Assembly: GCA_016933115.1 (NCBI GenBank)
Contig: JAFGBL010000253.1
Span: 1-37,178 of the forward strand
DNA length: 37,178 bases
From: Bacteroidales bacterium
GTDB taxonomy: Bacteria > Bacteroidota > Bacteroidia > Bacteroidales > JAADJA01
Direction: 5' to 3'
Shown: positions 7,251 to 16,308 of the stretch, one piece after another
Position numbering within the stretch: the first letter of the stretch is position 1
Layout of the letters: each line of letters starts with the position of its first letter
Made by a program: the position numbers and the translations under genes
Notes under the pieces: generated by a model
What the model saw: only the letters and a program-made list of their open reading frames with translations
What the model was told of the DNA's origin: nothing
The model's database searches: none

Positions 7251-7818
7251 AGAAAAAAAATAAATAACCTTTTGTTTACGTCGCCATACTACCTCGATCC
7301 TTTTACATCTTGCTAACGTGGCTCTGTATCCCAACTTCGCCGGTTGGATTTTGAATTTCAAAACCCACCTGACGTGGCCTTCCTTCAACGATGGCATATT
7401 TTATAATTGCATTCACATTGAAAACCTCATTAAATACAAACCAAGACATAGCCGGCACTTTTAGTCGTAAATTCAATTTCGCACAAGCCAGCTTCGATTT
7501 ACCTGGTTGTGGATTTCAAACCCAAAAACCTGTTTCATCCTGCTAGGTCACAACATTCCCTTTATGTACCGTTCAGGTATTTATCTTTACTCCAGGTTTT
7601 AACAGCCAGCCGGATCACCATTTTCATGATGAAAACCAGGTCCGGACTTTGTTTAGTTGTGTGATAGTTTTTCCGATTATCCACGAATAACAATCCCTTT
7701 CCCAGGTTATCCCGACAGCATACCTTATCTCCACACATGTTTCGGAGTTGAATTCTTTTAAACACTTCGCTAAAATTTCCGTTTATTTGTAAAATGCAAT
7801 TAATTTGACAATCAGAAA
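7251..7818. other. 568-base gap with coding-like debris on the minus strand
   Basis: No full gene is identified. On the minus strand a frame is open from 7515 to a stop at 7303; from its only ATG (7449) it encodes 48 residues beginning MSWFVFNEVF and containing GFEIQNPTGEVG. A second segment, 7492-7532, resembles 7335-7371 at DNA level and encodes GFEIHNQ in a different frame. A further 67-codon minus frame (7562-7765) has no recognised domain. The stretch may be a decayed gene or a dispersed repeat. Confidence 0.35.
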
Positions 7819-8316
7819 ATGGCCGGAAGCGGAAGCAAGATAGATCGAAATTATTTTAACCGGGCTCAGGTTACCGGGAACAAGCCGTTGAAGTGGTTCC
7901 TCATCACACTGGGTACCATCTCGGTTGGATTGGGATTCCTGGGTATCTTTGTGCCGCTATTGCCCACCACCGCTTTCCTGTTACTGGCGGCCTGGTGTTA
8001 CGCCCGCAGTTCCAGGCGTTTTTACAATTGGCTGCTCAATAACCGTATTTTTGGCAAATACATCACCTCTTATCTGGAAGGAAAGGGCGTGCCTGTGCAA
8101 ACCAAGATATGGTCGGTGGGTCTATTATGGATCACCATTTTGTCTTCCATCATAATATTTGTTGAAAACATATACATCGAAGTACTGTTAATCCTCATTG
8201 CGATTGGTGTAAGCGTACACATCATAAAACTGCCCAACTACAAGGCAAGCCACAAAGACAAAATCGGTAAAACCATCATTAAATCCAGTCCATCCATTGA
8301 GCGAAGTCGAAATTAA
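7819..8316 (+). CDS. DUF454 (YbaN-like) inner-membrane protein
   Basis: A 165-residue membrane protein of the DUF454/YbaN family, function unknown. The family core is clear: GTISVGLGFLGIFVPLLPTT, LLAAWCYARSS and FYNWLLNNRIFGKYI. Hydrophobic helices cover residues ~25-58 and two further segments at ~95-130. A soluble, lysine-rich tail follows. Family members are usually about 120-150 residues, so the N- and C-terminal extensions are modest. It stands alone between two long gaps, and nothing in the context suggests a role. Confidence 0.85.
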   Translation: MAGSGSKIDRNYFNRAQVTGNKPLKWFLITLGTISVGLGFLGIFVPLLPTTAFLLLAAWCYARSSRRFYNWLLNNRIFGKYITSYLEGKGVPVQTKIWSVGLLWITILSSIIIFVENIYIEVLLILIAIGVSVHIIKLPNYKASHKDKIGKTIIKSSPSIERSRN

Positions 8317-8400
8317 ACATACTCGCTTCGGGGCTCTTTACATTTGAAAGTACGTGCATACTTAACTCCTCGTGAACCTTTCCCTTGCGAAGTCCGGCGA

Positions 8401-8439
8401 CCTGTCAGGTTGCGAGCGCAAAGGCCGGCATCAACCTGA
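8401..8439. repeat. Inverted repeat in the gap after the DUF454 gene
   Basis: TCAGGTTG (8405-8412) and CAACCTGA (8432-8439) form a perfect eight-base inverted repeat around a GC-rich 19-base loop; CCTGTCAGG (8401-8409) is a near-palindrome itself. No T-run follows. It resembles a short intergenic repeat more than a terminator. Confidence 0.35.
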
Positions 8440-8465
8440 AAGGCCAACCCAATCCAATAAATTCA

Positions 8466-8497
8466 TTTGGTTTGAAGTTATTAAGTTAATATATTTG
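8466..8497 (+). promoter_or_regulatory. Promoter of the TldD/TldE-like operon
   Basis: TTTG at 8466-8469, a 20-base spacer, then TATATTTG at 8490-8497: a near-ideal Bacteroidota promoter (TTTG, about 19 bases, TAnnTTTG). It leaves a leader of roughly 70 bases before the ATG at 8573. Confidence 0.6.
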
Positions 8498-8572
8498 CCC
8501 TGTGATTACAATCGACCGGAGCCGCAAAAAAATTAAAAGAATACAATCCCGAAAAGAAAGGAATATCTAAAC

Positions 8573-10291
8573 ATGAAAAAATTATTGATTATTTTTACGA
8601 TCGGCTTACTGTCATGGATTGCCGGTATCCCAACGCTCGCTCAAACCGATTCCTTGCTACATATTTTAAAGGACGAATTGTGGATTGAGTTCAAAGAACT
8701 ACAATCAACAGAACATCCTCCCTATTTTATGGAATTCGTTGCTTCCGACAGCCATACCCTGGGAATATCCTCACTTTCGGGATATACCATGAGTGTGAAC
8801 GAGGACAGGTCACGGTCATTTTCGCCAAACATACGCATCGGTTCTTATGAATTCGACAATTCACATACCTTCCAAAATGGAATGCCCGATTTTAACCGTG
8901 GAACTTCTTTACTCACAGAGTTGCCACTGGATAACCGTCAGGATGCCATCAGGTATGCCATTTGGGAAACCACCAACGACCTCTACCGGGAGACCCTTAA
9001 CACCTACCTTAATAAACTGGATGAACATAAACCGGGTGAAATCTACAAAACTGCCGATTTCTCCAGGGAAGAACAAATTGTTTACGTTGAACCTCCCATT
9101 CCTGACGAACAACAGGAGGTGGACCTGGAACTCTGGAAGAACAAGATGAATAAATATTCGGCTGTTTTTAATGATGAGGACGAAATTTTCATGGCATCTG
9201 CCAATTTTATGTATTCAACCAACCGGTCATACCTGGTCAATACGGAAAAGACCGAGATTGTCCAGAATGAAAGCCTTTGTGTTGTCACGTTTTGGATACT
9301 GGCCCGTTCTACTGATGATGAATATGTACCATACATGCAAACCTACTTTGGTTTTTCTCCAGATCGAATTCCAACCGATTCGGTTATCATGGCCGACTGT
9401 ATCGAGATCAGGGAAAAGGTGATCGCTTTGTCGCATGCTCCGCAAGCAGAGCCATACAGCGGTCCGGCCATTTTATCGGCAGAAACATCCGGTGTTTTCT
9501 TCCACGAAATCCTCGGCCACCGTATCGAAGGTCACCGCATGGAAGAATTCAACAACAGCAAAACTTTCAAGGAGAAAGTAGGAACATTGGTGCTCGACAA
9601 ATCCATTAGTGTTTATTCCGATCCTACCATTAGTGAATTCGACGGTAAAGACCTTATTGGACATTACAAATACGACGATCAGGGGGTCGCTGCTCAGAAA
9701 GTTGTAAATATTGAAAACGGTATCCTGAAACATTTCCTGATGTCGCGCAAGCCCATAGAAGGATTTGAAAAATCGAACGGACACGGCCGGGGTAATTTAT
9801 CCCTGACTCCCGTAGCCAGGCAATCGAATCTGATCATTGAGTCGGACAGTCCTATGGGTTTTGATAAGTTAAGGAAAAAACTGATCAAGGAATGTAAAAA
9901 ACAAGACAGGGAATACGGTTATTTTTTTAAAACCGTCTCGGGTGGCCTTACAAATACCATGAATTACACCCCCGACTATTTCAACATTTTTCCACTGGAA
10001 GTTTACAGAATTTATGTGGATGGCCGTCCTGATGAGTTGGTAAAAGGGGTGAACCTGATCGGAACTCCGCTGATTACCTTTTCGGAAATTTTGGGTGCGG
10101 GAGAAAAAAGGAAAGTGTTTTCAGGAATTTGCGGAGCCGAATCGGGTTCAGTACCGGTTTCCACGGTAGCTCCCGCCTTGCTGGTGAGAAAAATAGAGAC
10201 CCAAAACCAGTTCTCATTTAAACCCGAATGGCCGATCTTACCCGACCCTGAAAAAGATGCCTTAAACCAAAAGATGAATAACGATGAATAA
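8573..10291 (+). CDS. Exported TldD-like zinc metalloprotease (active partner)
   Basis: A TldD/PmbA-family metallopeptidase of 572 residues with a signal peptide (residues 1-23, cleavage near LAQ). The zinc motif HExxxH is intact at H311-E312-H316 (HEILGH), and C520 in FSGICGAESG fits the third zinc ligand known from E. coli TldD. In E. coli, TldD acts with the motif-less TldE in the cytoplasm to degrade unstructured peptides such as the microcin B17 precursor and CcdA. Here the protein should act outside the cytoplasm. The next gene overlaps its last 8 bases and encodes a homologue without the motif, so the two probably form a heterodimer. The substrate is unknown. Confidence 0.88.
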   Translation: MKKLLIIFTIGLLSWIAGIPTLAQTDSLLHILKDELWIEFKELQSTEHPPYFMEFVASDSHTLGISSLSGYTMSVNEDRSRSFSPNIRIGSYEFDNSHTFQNGMPDFNRGTSLLTELPLDNRQDAIRYAIWETTNDLYRETLNTYLNKLDEHKPGEIYKTADFSREEQIVYVEPPIPDEQQEVDLELWKNKMNKYSAVFNDEDEIFMASANFMYSTNRSYLVNTEKTEIVQNESLCVVTFWILARSTDDEYVPYMQTYFGFSPDRIPTDSVIMADCIEIREKVIALSHAPQAEPYSGPAILSAETSGVFFHEILGHRIEGHRMEEFNNSKTFKEKVGTLVLDKSISVYSDPTISEFDGKDLIGHYKYDDQGVAAQKVVNIENGILKHFLMSRKPIEGFEKSNGHGRGNLSLTPVARQSNLIIESDSPMGFDKLRKKLIKECKKQDREYGYFFKTVSGGLTNTMNYTPDYFNIFPLEVYRIYVDGRPDELVKGVNLIGTPLITFSEILGAGEKRKVFSGICGAESGSVPVSTVAPALLVRKIETQNQFSFKPEWPILPDPEKDALNQKMNNDE

Positions 10292-12056
10292 AAGGACAAG
10301 ATATTTTTTCATTTGCCTGCTTATGGTAGCATCCGTTCAGGCATTTATCGAAAAAGGTCTCCTTGCGCAATCATCGGCTGATTCGGTCATTTTCCGGGCT
10401 ATGCACGATGAGATCGAACGCAGCATGCATGACCTTGAATACCGGGATTATGCAAAACCATGTTATATCGGTTTCGAACTGAACAACCACTTTGAGTATG
10501 TCATTCATGCTGAACTGGGAGCCATATTCCGGTCGGATACCCTAAGCAACCGGGGCTGGTCGTATCGGTTGATCGTTGGAACCTATGAAATCAATGATGA
10601 AAATTTCAGGGGGCAGAGCAATGACAACAACATGAGCATGGGAGACCTGGCCGATGTTTTCCCGGTTGAAAATAATTACTGGGGCCTCCGCCGTTCCATC
10701 TGGATGAAGACCAACGACATTTACCTGCGGGCAGGAGTTAATCACCGGGAAAAATTGAAATTGATCGAACAGGGCAAAATATCTAAGGAATCGCTTACCA
10801 TCCATGATTTTACAAGATCAACCCCGGTTGAAATTAGCATCGACAGGAAAACCGATGATCCTTCCCTTGACGTTTTGAAAGAAAAAGTCAGACGGTTATC
10901 GGAGGCATATTACAGCAACCGGCCAAATATAGACTATTCCACCGCATCCCTTTCTTACAATAAAAATGACGTATATTACCAAAACAGCGAAGGAACAAGG
11001 TTTAAAATACCTCAAGACCTGCTCTCGCTAAATGTGACCCTTAAAAAAGAAACGGGAAATTATGACTTTAATGTCCGCACATTATCGGTGATTGCCGAAT
11101 CATTTGATGAGCTGCCATCATTGGAACAGTTACAACAAGATGTAGAGAAGTTGGTTGAAGATTTTCGAAAAAAAGCAGATGCAATCATTCCTGAAAACGA
11201 ATATACAGGGCCCGTATTGCTGGTCGGACGAATTGCTTCGGAGACCCTTTTGGATAACCTGTTCGATGCAGACCACAGTTTGTATGCCGAACGCAACGAC
11301 CTGGTGGTAAATACCCAGGGAGATGTCTTTTTTGAAGAGATCCAAAATGAATGGCAATCCAAAATGGGTAAGAGGATACTTCCCGACAGTACTGATATTA
11401 TGGCTTTACCTGCATTAAACGAATTCAATGGGGTGAAACTGATGGGAAACTACCCTATCGATTCCGATGGGATCATTCCCCCGGATAGCATCAAACTGGT
11501 CGAAGACGGCAAGCTTTTAGCCATGCTCTGCTCCCGGACACCTACTTCGGTCACTGATATTTCAAACGGTCATTATCAGTTTTATTTTACAAGCAACGGC
11601 CTGGCTCATTTCCATGGGCCCTCGGTTATCCGGATTCAGGCAAATAAAGCGTTTAGTTTGGAAGGGCTCAGGCAAAAACTGATCGACTATGCCAAAAAGG
11701 AAGGGTATGATTTTGCCTATATCATCCGGAGCATTCCCTCCGAAACAGCCAACATGCCATATAATTTCTATCGCATAAATGTGGAAACAGGTGAAGAACA
11801 ATTAATGAAAAATGTAAGCCTTGAAAGGTTTATCGAAACATCAGAGATGCGAAAGATTGCCTTTAGCAGAGATATTATGGTTTTAAACACTTTAATGAAT
11901 GGAAACCGGTTTGCCATCATAAATCCGAATGGTCTCCCTGTGAGTTATATCGGTCCAAATGCGATTTTCGTTGAGGAAATGAATATCAATGTGGTCAAGG
12001 ATTTGGGGAAACTCCATACGGCAGGCGATTATATTACAAATCCGCTCAAGAGATAA
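10284..12056 (+). CDS. Exported TldE/PmbA-like partner lacking the zinc motif
   Basis: A 590-residue protein related to the preceding TldD-like protease throughout: similar start, an RxSIWMKTNDIYLRA segment matching RYAIWETTNDLYRE, and YTGPVLL matching YSGPAIL. A signal peptide covers residues 1-29 (cleavage near LAQ). Where the partner has HEILGH, this protein has about DNLFDA near residues 323-329, and its C-terminal region has no counterpart of C520, so both zinc-site elements are gone. This parallels E. coli TldE, the non-catalytic half of the TldD/TldE dimer. Its ATG lies 8 bases inside the upstream gene, indicating translational coupling and balanced synthesis. I infer a regulatory or substrate-binding role. 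Confidence 0.83.
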   Translation: MNKRTRYFFICLLMVASVQAFIEKGLLAQSSADSVIFRAMHDEIERSMHDLEYRDYAKPCYIGFELNNHFEYVIHAELGAIFRSDTLSNRGWSYRLIVGTYEINDENFRGQSNDNNMSMGDLADVFPVENNYWGLRRSIWMKTNDIYLRAGVNHREKLKLIEQGKISKESLTIHDFTRSTPVEISIDRKTDDPSLDVLKEKVRRLSEAYYSNRPNIDYSTASLSYNKNDVYYQNSEGTRFKIPQDLLSLNVTLKKETGNYDFNVRTLSVIAESFDELPSLEQLQQDVEKLVEDFRKKADAIIPENEYTGPVLLVGRIASETLLDNLFDADHSLYAERNDLVVNTQGDVFFEEIQNEWQSKMGKRILPDSTDIMALPALNEFNGVKLMGNYPIDSDGIIPPDSIKLVEDGKLLAMLCSRTPTSVTDISNGHYQFYFTSNGLAHFHGPSVIRIQANKAFSLEGLRQKLIDYAKKEGYDFAYIIRSIPSETANMPYNFYRINVETGEEQLMKNVSLERFIETSEMRKIAFSRDIMVLNTLMNGNRFAIINPNGLPVSYIGPNAIFVEEMNINVVKDLGKLHTAGDYITNPLKR

Positions 12057-12328
12057 AAAATAGTATGATGAATTCCAACAAAGACATTTAACATAATATT
12101 TCATCTTTCCTAACAACACCCAACTTCATTGAAAAGCATTCAAGTATCAGGGTAACTACTGGCTGACTGTTTAATACGTTACCTTGCTGGGATTTATTTA
12201 TGCAGGATGATGGTTAATAGAGGAGAAAAAAACAATGAAGCTTGTTATATACGAATTTAAAAAGATTGGTGTCACTGATATTATGTGCCTAAATCGCAAA
12301 AATCCGGGTTATCTGCGTTCTACACAAA

Positions 12329-13768
12329 CTAAAATGAAAAATATTGTTCTTTTACAGCAATTTTCAAAACCTGCCCTTCAACCAATGGAAGGTCTGCTTC
12401 CAATCCGTTTTTCAGGAGGGTCGTTTTTTCATCCCAGGTGTTATTGGTACGGGTGGAAAAAGAAGAAAAATTTTCATTTTTCAATATACTGGCAGGCCGC
12501 AAGAATAAACCGGTAATATTTTGTTTTTCATCATCTGTTAATGGCCGGGTACTTATAATCGCATTGGCAATGGTGGCAGCATGTTTGGGATAGCTCACAC
12601 CCATAACATTTAACAGAACATCCCCAACATCAATCCAGTAAACCAGAACGTTTATTGGTTGATCGCCTGAATCATCATTTACAGAAACCATCCAGGAAGG
12701 AAAACCATTGATATCAAGTTCACTGTTTTCTTTGGGGAGGATATTGAATTTTTTTTCCAGTTGTTCGGCATAGGCCTTGCCAAGGGAATCGGGAGTAGCA
12801 TTGGTGTTATCGACAATGAAAAAAAACTGGCCCTCTCCATCCGGTTGTGCGGCACCTACTGCAACAGGAACGTTGACGGTATTCCACTTATCAGGGAAGT
12901 TAATCGCCAGGTTCAGATCGGGATGTCTGAAGATATTTGAATCAAATATACCCTGTGCAGGATTGGGACCATAAACCATCCCATCCAGGTGGCCATACAG
13001 GACATTTTTATCTTCTGCAATGTACTGCTTTTGGCTCAATTCTAATCCTGGAATTTCTTTTTCTATATTTTCAACCCGTTTTGGTGTATACGGATGGCTG
13101 GCGAAATAACTTTTCTTTTCCGCTTCCCCGGTCAACAATTCCACATCACCCGATAGCCTTTCGAGAATGATGGCCAGCTTATTGGGATCGTATCCGGCTT
13201 CAGCAGCCAGTTTCACACCATATTTGTCGGCTTCGCTTTCCTGTTTGTGGCTGTAGTTGGATAAAAACAATTCGGTTCCAATACTTACTGGTGCATTGAT
13301 GATTTTTCCCAAATTGCTGTTGAACATGCCTACTACTGCTCCGGGGATGTGCAATATTCCCGGGATGATACTCTTTTTTATCTGTTTCACCGAGTGTCGT
13401 TTGGTAACGTGAATCATCTCGTGGCCCATCACACAGGCCAGTTCCGCTTCGTCATTGATAAGGCAAAGCAGCCCCCGGGAAACATAAATGTATCCACCCG
13501 GCAAGGCAAAGGCATTGGGTTCGGCCATATCTACCACATGAAAATTAAATTCAACCGGTGAATCACCTAAAGCATTTACAAGCCTTTGACCTACCAAATT
13601 TACATAGGCTGTCAGGGCCGAATCGGGGTAAACACCGATCATTTGTTCTACTTCATTGGCAGCTTCGGCACCAATCTTCCTGTCATAAGTAAAATCCTGG
13701 GAAAAAGCAGGATTTATATATATAATTGCAAGGATGAAAATAATATAACTTTTCCTTATAAATTCCAA
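12329..13768 (-). CDS. Exported M48 family zinc metalloprotease
   Basis: A BepA/Ste24-type M48 metalloprotease of 479 residues, with a signal peptide (cleavage near residue 23, AFSQ) and no further membrane helix, so probably periplasmic. The zinc site is HEMIH (H116, E117, H120) plus E177 in the ExEAD segment. The NAFALPGGYIYVSRGLL block is typical of the family. Beyond the protease domain (to about residue 265) lies an extra ~210-residue region with an INFPDKW motif and a pair of alpha/beta-like segments, suggesting a substrate-binding domain. BepA-like relatives degrade misassembled outer-membrane proteins; that role here is inference. The tRNA-Lys gene lies upstream on the same strand, 80 bases from the ATG, so the two may share a transcript. 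Confidence 0.87.
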   Translation of the reverse strand: MEFIRKSYIIFILAIIYINPAFSQDFTYDRKIGAEAANEVEQMIGVYPDSALTAYVNLVGQRLVNALGDSPVEFNFHVVDMAEPNAFALPGGYIYVSRGLLCLINDEAELACVMGHEMIHVTKRHSVKQIKKSIIPGILHIPGAVVGMFNSNLGKIINAPVSIGTELFLSNYSHKQESEADKYGVKLAAEAGYDPNKLAIILERLSGDVELLTGEAEKKSYFASHPYTPKRVENIEKEIPGLELSQKQYIAEDKNVLYGHLDGMVYGPNPAQGIFDSNIFRHPDLNLAINFPDKWNTVNVPVAVGAAQPDGEGQFFFIVDNTNATPDSLGKAYAEQLEKKFNILPKENSELDINGFPSWMVSVNDDSGDQPINVLVYWIDVGDVLLNVMGVSYPKHAATIANAIISTRPLTDDEKQNITGLFLRPASILKNENFSSFSTRTNNTWDEKTTLLKNGLEADLPLVEGQVLKIAVKEQYFSF

Positions 13769-13848
13769 AATTCAATAATTGAATGAAAACAGAAAACAGT
13801 CAATCAGGCATAACCAGAAACAGCACTGAACACAATTGTTTTGATTTG

Positions 13849-13921
<73 letters not shown>

Positions 13922-13932
13922 TTATCGGGTGG

Positions 13933-13940
13933 CAAAATTA
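13933..13940 (-). promoter_or_regulatory. -7 promoter element of tRNA-Lys
   Basis: On the minus strand this reads TAATTTTG, a full match to TAnnTTTG, 11 bases before the first tRNA base. That is the right distance for a transcript starting a few bases upstream of the mature 5' end. Confidence 0.5.
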
Positions 13941-13966
13941 CAAAAATCCGATTCAATATTGTTAGC

Positions 13967-13974
13967 TATCTTTG
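13967..13974 (+). promoter_or_regulatory. -7 promoter element of meaB
   Basis: TATCTTTG matches TAnnTTTG and lies 24 bases before the TTG start at 13999, leaving a short leader. The surrounding sequence (ATTGTT...TATCTTTGTTAAAT) closely repeats the one before kdsD at 27218-27239. No clear -33 TTTG is visible. Confidence 0.45.
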
Positions 13975-13998
13975 TTAAATAATTAAAACACCTCATTT

Positions 13999-15099
13999 TT
14001 GTCGGGAAAAGAGAAAAATAATAAATCTGCACTAAAGGTCAACAAAGGGATTGAGCAACCTTCAGCATTCCATCCCGAAGCCAAATCACGATTTAAAAAA
14101 ACGTTGGTTTCGGATGTAGATCCAGAAACCTATTTTAATGGGATCAGGGCGGGAAACCGGGCCCTTTTGAGTAAAGCCATTACCCTGGTTGAAAGTTCTC
14201 TGGCCTTACACCAGAAAACAGCCCAGGAAATAATTGAAAGATGCCTGCCACATGCTGGTAATTCCATCCGGATTGGAATTACGGGTGTTCCGGGTGTCGG
14301 CAAAAGCACTTTTATTGAATCGTTGGGTACTTTTCTTACCGGGCAGGGGCATCGCCTGGCTGTACTGGCCATCGATCCCAGCAGTGAGAAAACCAAAGGG
14401 AGCATCCTGGGTGATAAAACGAGGATGGAACAACTGGCCAACGATAAAAATGCTTTTATCCGCCCTTCTCCTTCCGCCGGCTCTCTGGGTGGTGTAACGC
14501 GAAAAACCAAAGAGATCATCATTTTGTGTGAGGCTGCCGGATTTGATACCATCTTTGTCGAAACGGTTGGAGTAGGACAGTCGGAAACGGCTGTGCATTC
14601 CATGGTCGATTTTTTCCTGCTGCTCATGCTGGCCGGGGCCGGAGATGAATTGCAGGGTATCAAGCGGGGTATCATGGAAATGGCCGATGCTATTGTGATC
14701 AATAAAGCAGATGGTGACAACATCCAAAAAGCAAAAATGGCCGTAAGGGAATACAGCAATGCTTTGCACCTTTTTCCACCTTCTGCTTCGGGCTGGACTC
14801 CTGTTGTGAAAATGTGCTCATCTCGGATTAATAGCGGTATTGAAGAAATTTGGCAATCAATTGAAAAATTCAGGACCTTTACCCTTTCCAATGGCTATTT
14901 TCAAAAACACCGACAGGAGCAGGAGTTGCGACTTATGCTTGAAGCCATTCACAACTTGTTGAAAGACCATTTTTATAGTCATGCAATGGTTTCGGAACAA
15001 TTAAAGATTTACCAGGGAAAAGTACTTCATGGGAAATTGAGTGCGTACCAGGCAGCATCGGAACTGCTCAAAATATATTTCAAGCACATTTCCTTATAA
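13999..15099 (+). CDS. meaB: MeaB/ArgK-type GTPase, methylmalonyl-CoA mutase chaperone
   Basis: A cytoplasmic G3E-family GTPase of 366 residues that loads and protects the adenosylcobalamin-dependent methylmalonyl-CoA mutase. Visible motifs are the Walker A GVPGVGKST (96-104), VLAIDPSS with the family's KTKGSILGDKTRM block, the switch segment ETVGVGQSE (188-196), and the guanine-specificity motif NKAD (235-238). The C-terminal helical part is complete. The start is a TTG at 13999; no ATG gives a full N-terminus, and a -7 element lies just upstream. No mutase subunit gene is in the window, so its client must be encoded elsewhere. Its stop codon overlaps the convergent terC-family gene by six bases. 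Confidence 0.93.
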   Translation: MSGKEKNNKSALKVNKGIEQPSAFHPEAKSRFKKTLVSDVDPETYFNGIRAGNRALLSKAITLVESSLALHQKTAQEIIERCLPHAGNSIRIGITGVPGVGKSTFIESLGTFLTGQGHRLAVLAIDPSSEKTKGSILGDKTRMEQLANDKNAFIRPSPSAGSLGGVTRKTKEIIILCEAAGFDTIFVETVGVGQSETAVHSMVDFFLLLMLAGAGDELQGIKRGIMEMADAIVINKADGDNIQKAKMAVREYSNALHLFPPSASGWTPVVKMCSSRINSGIEEIWQSIEKFRTFTLSNGYFQKHRQEQELRLMLEAIHNLLKDHFYSHAMVSEQLKIYQGKVLHGKLSAYQAASELLKIYFKHISL

Positions 15100-16155
15100 A
15101 TTTTCGGTTTTGGTCTCTTTTATTTTAGGCGGAAACAGAATGGAGGCCAATACACTTACAACCAGTATGGCTAAAATGATATATAGCGAATGCGCTGTGG
15201 TAAAACCGATTTCCTTTAATGGTTCATGCACAAGCATTTTAACCCCGATGAATGAGAGTAAAACCGAAAGGCCGATCTTGAGGTAATGGAATTTGTCGAG
15301 TATATTGGCCAACAGGAAAAACAAAGCACGCAATCCCAATATGGCAAAAATATTTGAAAAAAATATGATGTAAGGATCTTTGGAAACCGCAAAAATGGCC
15401 GGGATCGAATCCACGGCAAAAATCACATCCGAAAACTCGATCACCAACAATACAATGAATAAAGGGGTAATATAATTTTTACCACCAATTTTTACAAAGA
15501 ACCGGTGACCTACAAACTGGTCATGTACCTTAAAATATTTCGATGCAAACCTTACTACCGGATGTTTGGCCGGGTCAATCCTTTCTTTTTTGTTTCTTTC
15601 GAGAAATAAGCGGATTCCCGTAATGATGAGGATGAAACCGAAAATGTAGAGTATCCAGCTGAATTGCCTGACCAGGGCTGCTCCGGCAAAAATGAAGATA
15701 AAACGCATCACCACCGCGCCCAAAATCCCCCAGATCAAAACTCGTTTATAGTACTTTTCATCTACCCCGAAAGCTAAAAATATCAGGATGATCACAAAAA
15801 TATTGTCTATAGAAAGTGATTTTTCAATCAGGTAACCAGTGAGGTATTCCAGTGCCAGGTTCTTTTCATAAACTTTCAGGGCATCTTCAAATCCCAGGTT
15901 GGTAATGCTGATCGGATGCCTGAATACATCAATCCGGTATTGGATCTCCTCCAGTGTATTTATTCCATGCACCAGGTAACCGAAATGAATTAAAAAAAAG
16001 TAAAAAGCCAGTGACAGTGTGACCCAAATCACCGACCAAACAGAAGCTTCGGTGAAACCAACCTTATGCTGGTTTTTACTCAATACTCCCAAATCGAGCA
16101 GCAGTACTGCAAAAATAAAAACCAGGAAAACCGAAAAAAACCCTATTTCGTTCAT
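15094..16155 (-). CDS. TerC family integral membrane protein
   Basis: A polytopic inner-membrane protein of 353 residues of the TerC/Alx family, linked in other bacteria to tellurite resistance, manganese homeostasis and metalation of exported proteins. Nine or so hydrophobic helices are visible. Conserved family features include the acidic membrane motifs in LTGYLIEKSLSIDNIFVI and EFSDVIFAVDSIPAIFAV, whose aspartates and glutamate probably handle metal ions. I start at the ATG at 16155 because a -7 word (TATTTTTG on the minus strand, 16174-16181) overlaps the alternative ATG at 16176. It converges on meaB with a six-base overlap of the 3' ends. Confidence 0.9.
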   Translation of the reverse strand: MNEIGFFSVFLVFIFAVLLLDLGVLSKNQHKVGFTEASVWSVIWVTLSLAFYFFLIHFGYLVHGINTLEEIQYRIDVFRHPISITNLGFEDALKVYEKNLALEYLTGYLIEKSLSIDNIFVIILIFLAFGVDEKYYKRVLIWGILGAVVMRFIFIFAGAALVRQFSWILYIFGFILIITGIRLFLERNKKERIDPAKHPVVRFASKYFKVHDQFVGHRFFVKIGGKNYITPLFIVLLVIEFSDVIFAVDSIPAIFAVSKDPYIIFFSNIFAILGLRALFFLLANILDKFHYLKIGLSVLLSFIGVKMLVHEPLKEIGFTTAHSLYIILAILVVSVLASILFPPKIKETKTENL

Positions 16156-16173
16156 AATAAAATGAATGGTGCA

Positions 16174-16181
16174 CAAAAATA
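16174..16181 (-). promoter_or_regulatory. -7 promoter element of the TerC family gene
   Basis: On the minus strand this reads TATTTTTG, matching TAnnTTTG, 18 bases before the ATG at 16155. It supports that start over the ATG at 16176. Confidence 0.4.
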
Positions 16182-16308
16182 TACAATATGGTTCAATTCC
16201 AGATTCACTGTATTCAAATAAAAATAAACCGGCAGGATTATTAACTCTGAAAAATTATTTAAGTTTGACAGCGGTAAAAAAAATTTATATCGACAAAAAC
16301 AAAGGTGT

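Noticed and set aside
12235-12516. 93-codon plus-strand frame with a GGAG-like site before its ATG
   Set aside because: Two thirds of it is antisense to the M48 gene's 3' end, the product has no domain, and Bacteroidota rarely rely on such ribosome-binding sites.
14130-14891. Long open frame (253 codons) opposite meaB on the minus strand
   Set aside because: It lies wholly antisense to a clearly coding MeaB gene and has no recognisable domain; long antisense frames are expected opposite biased codons.
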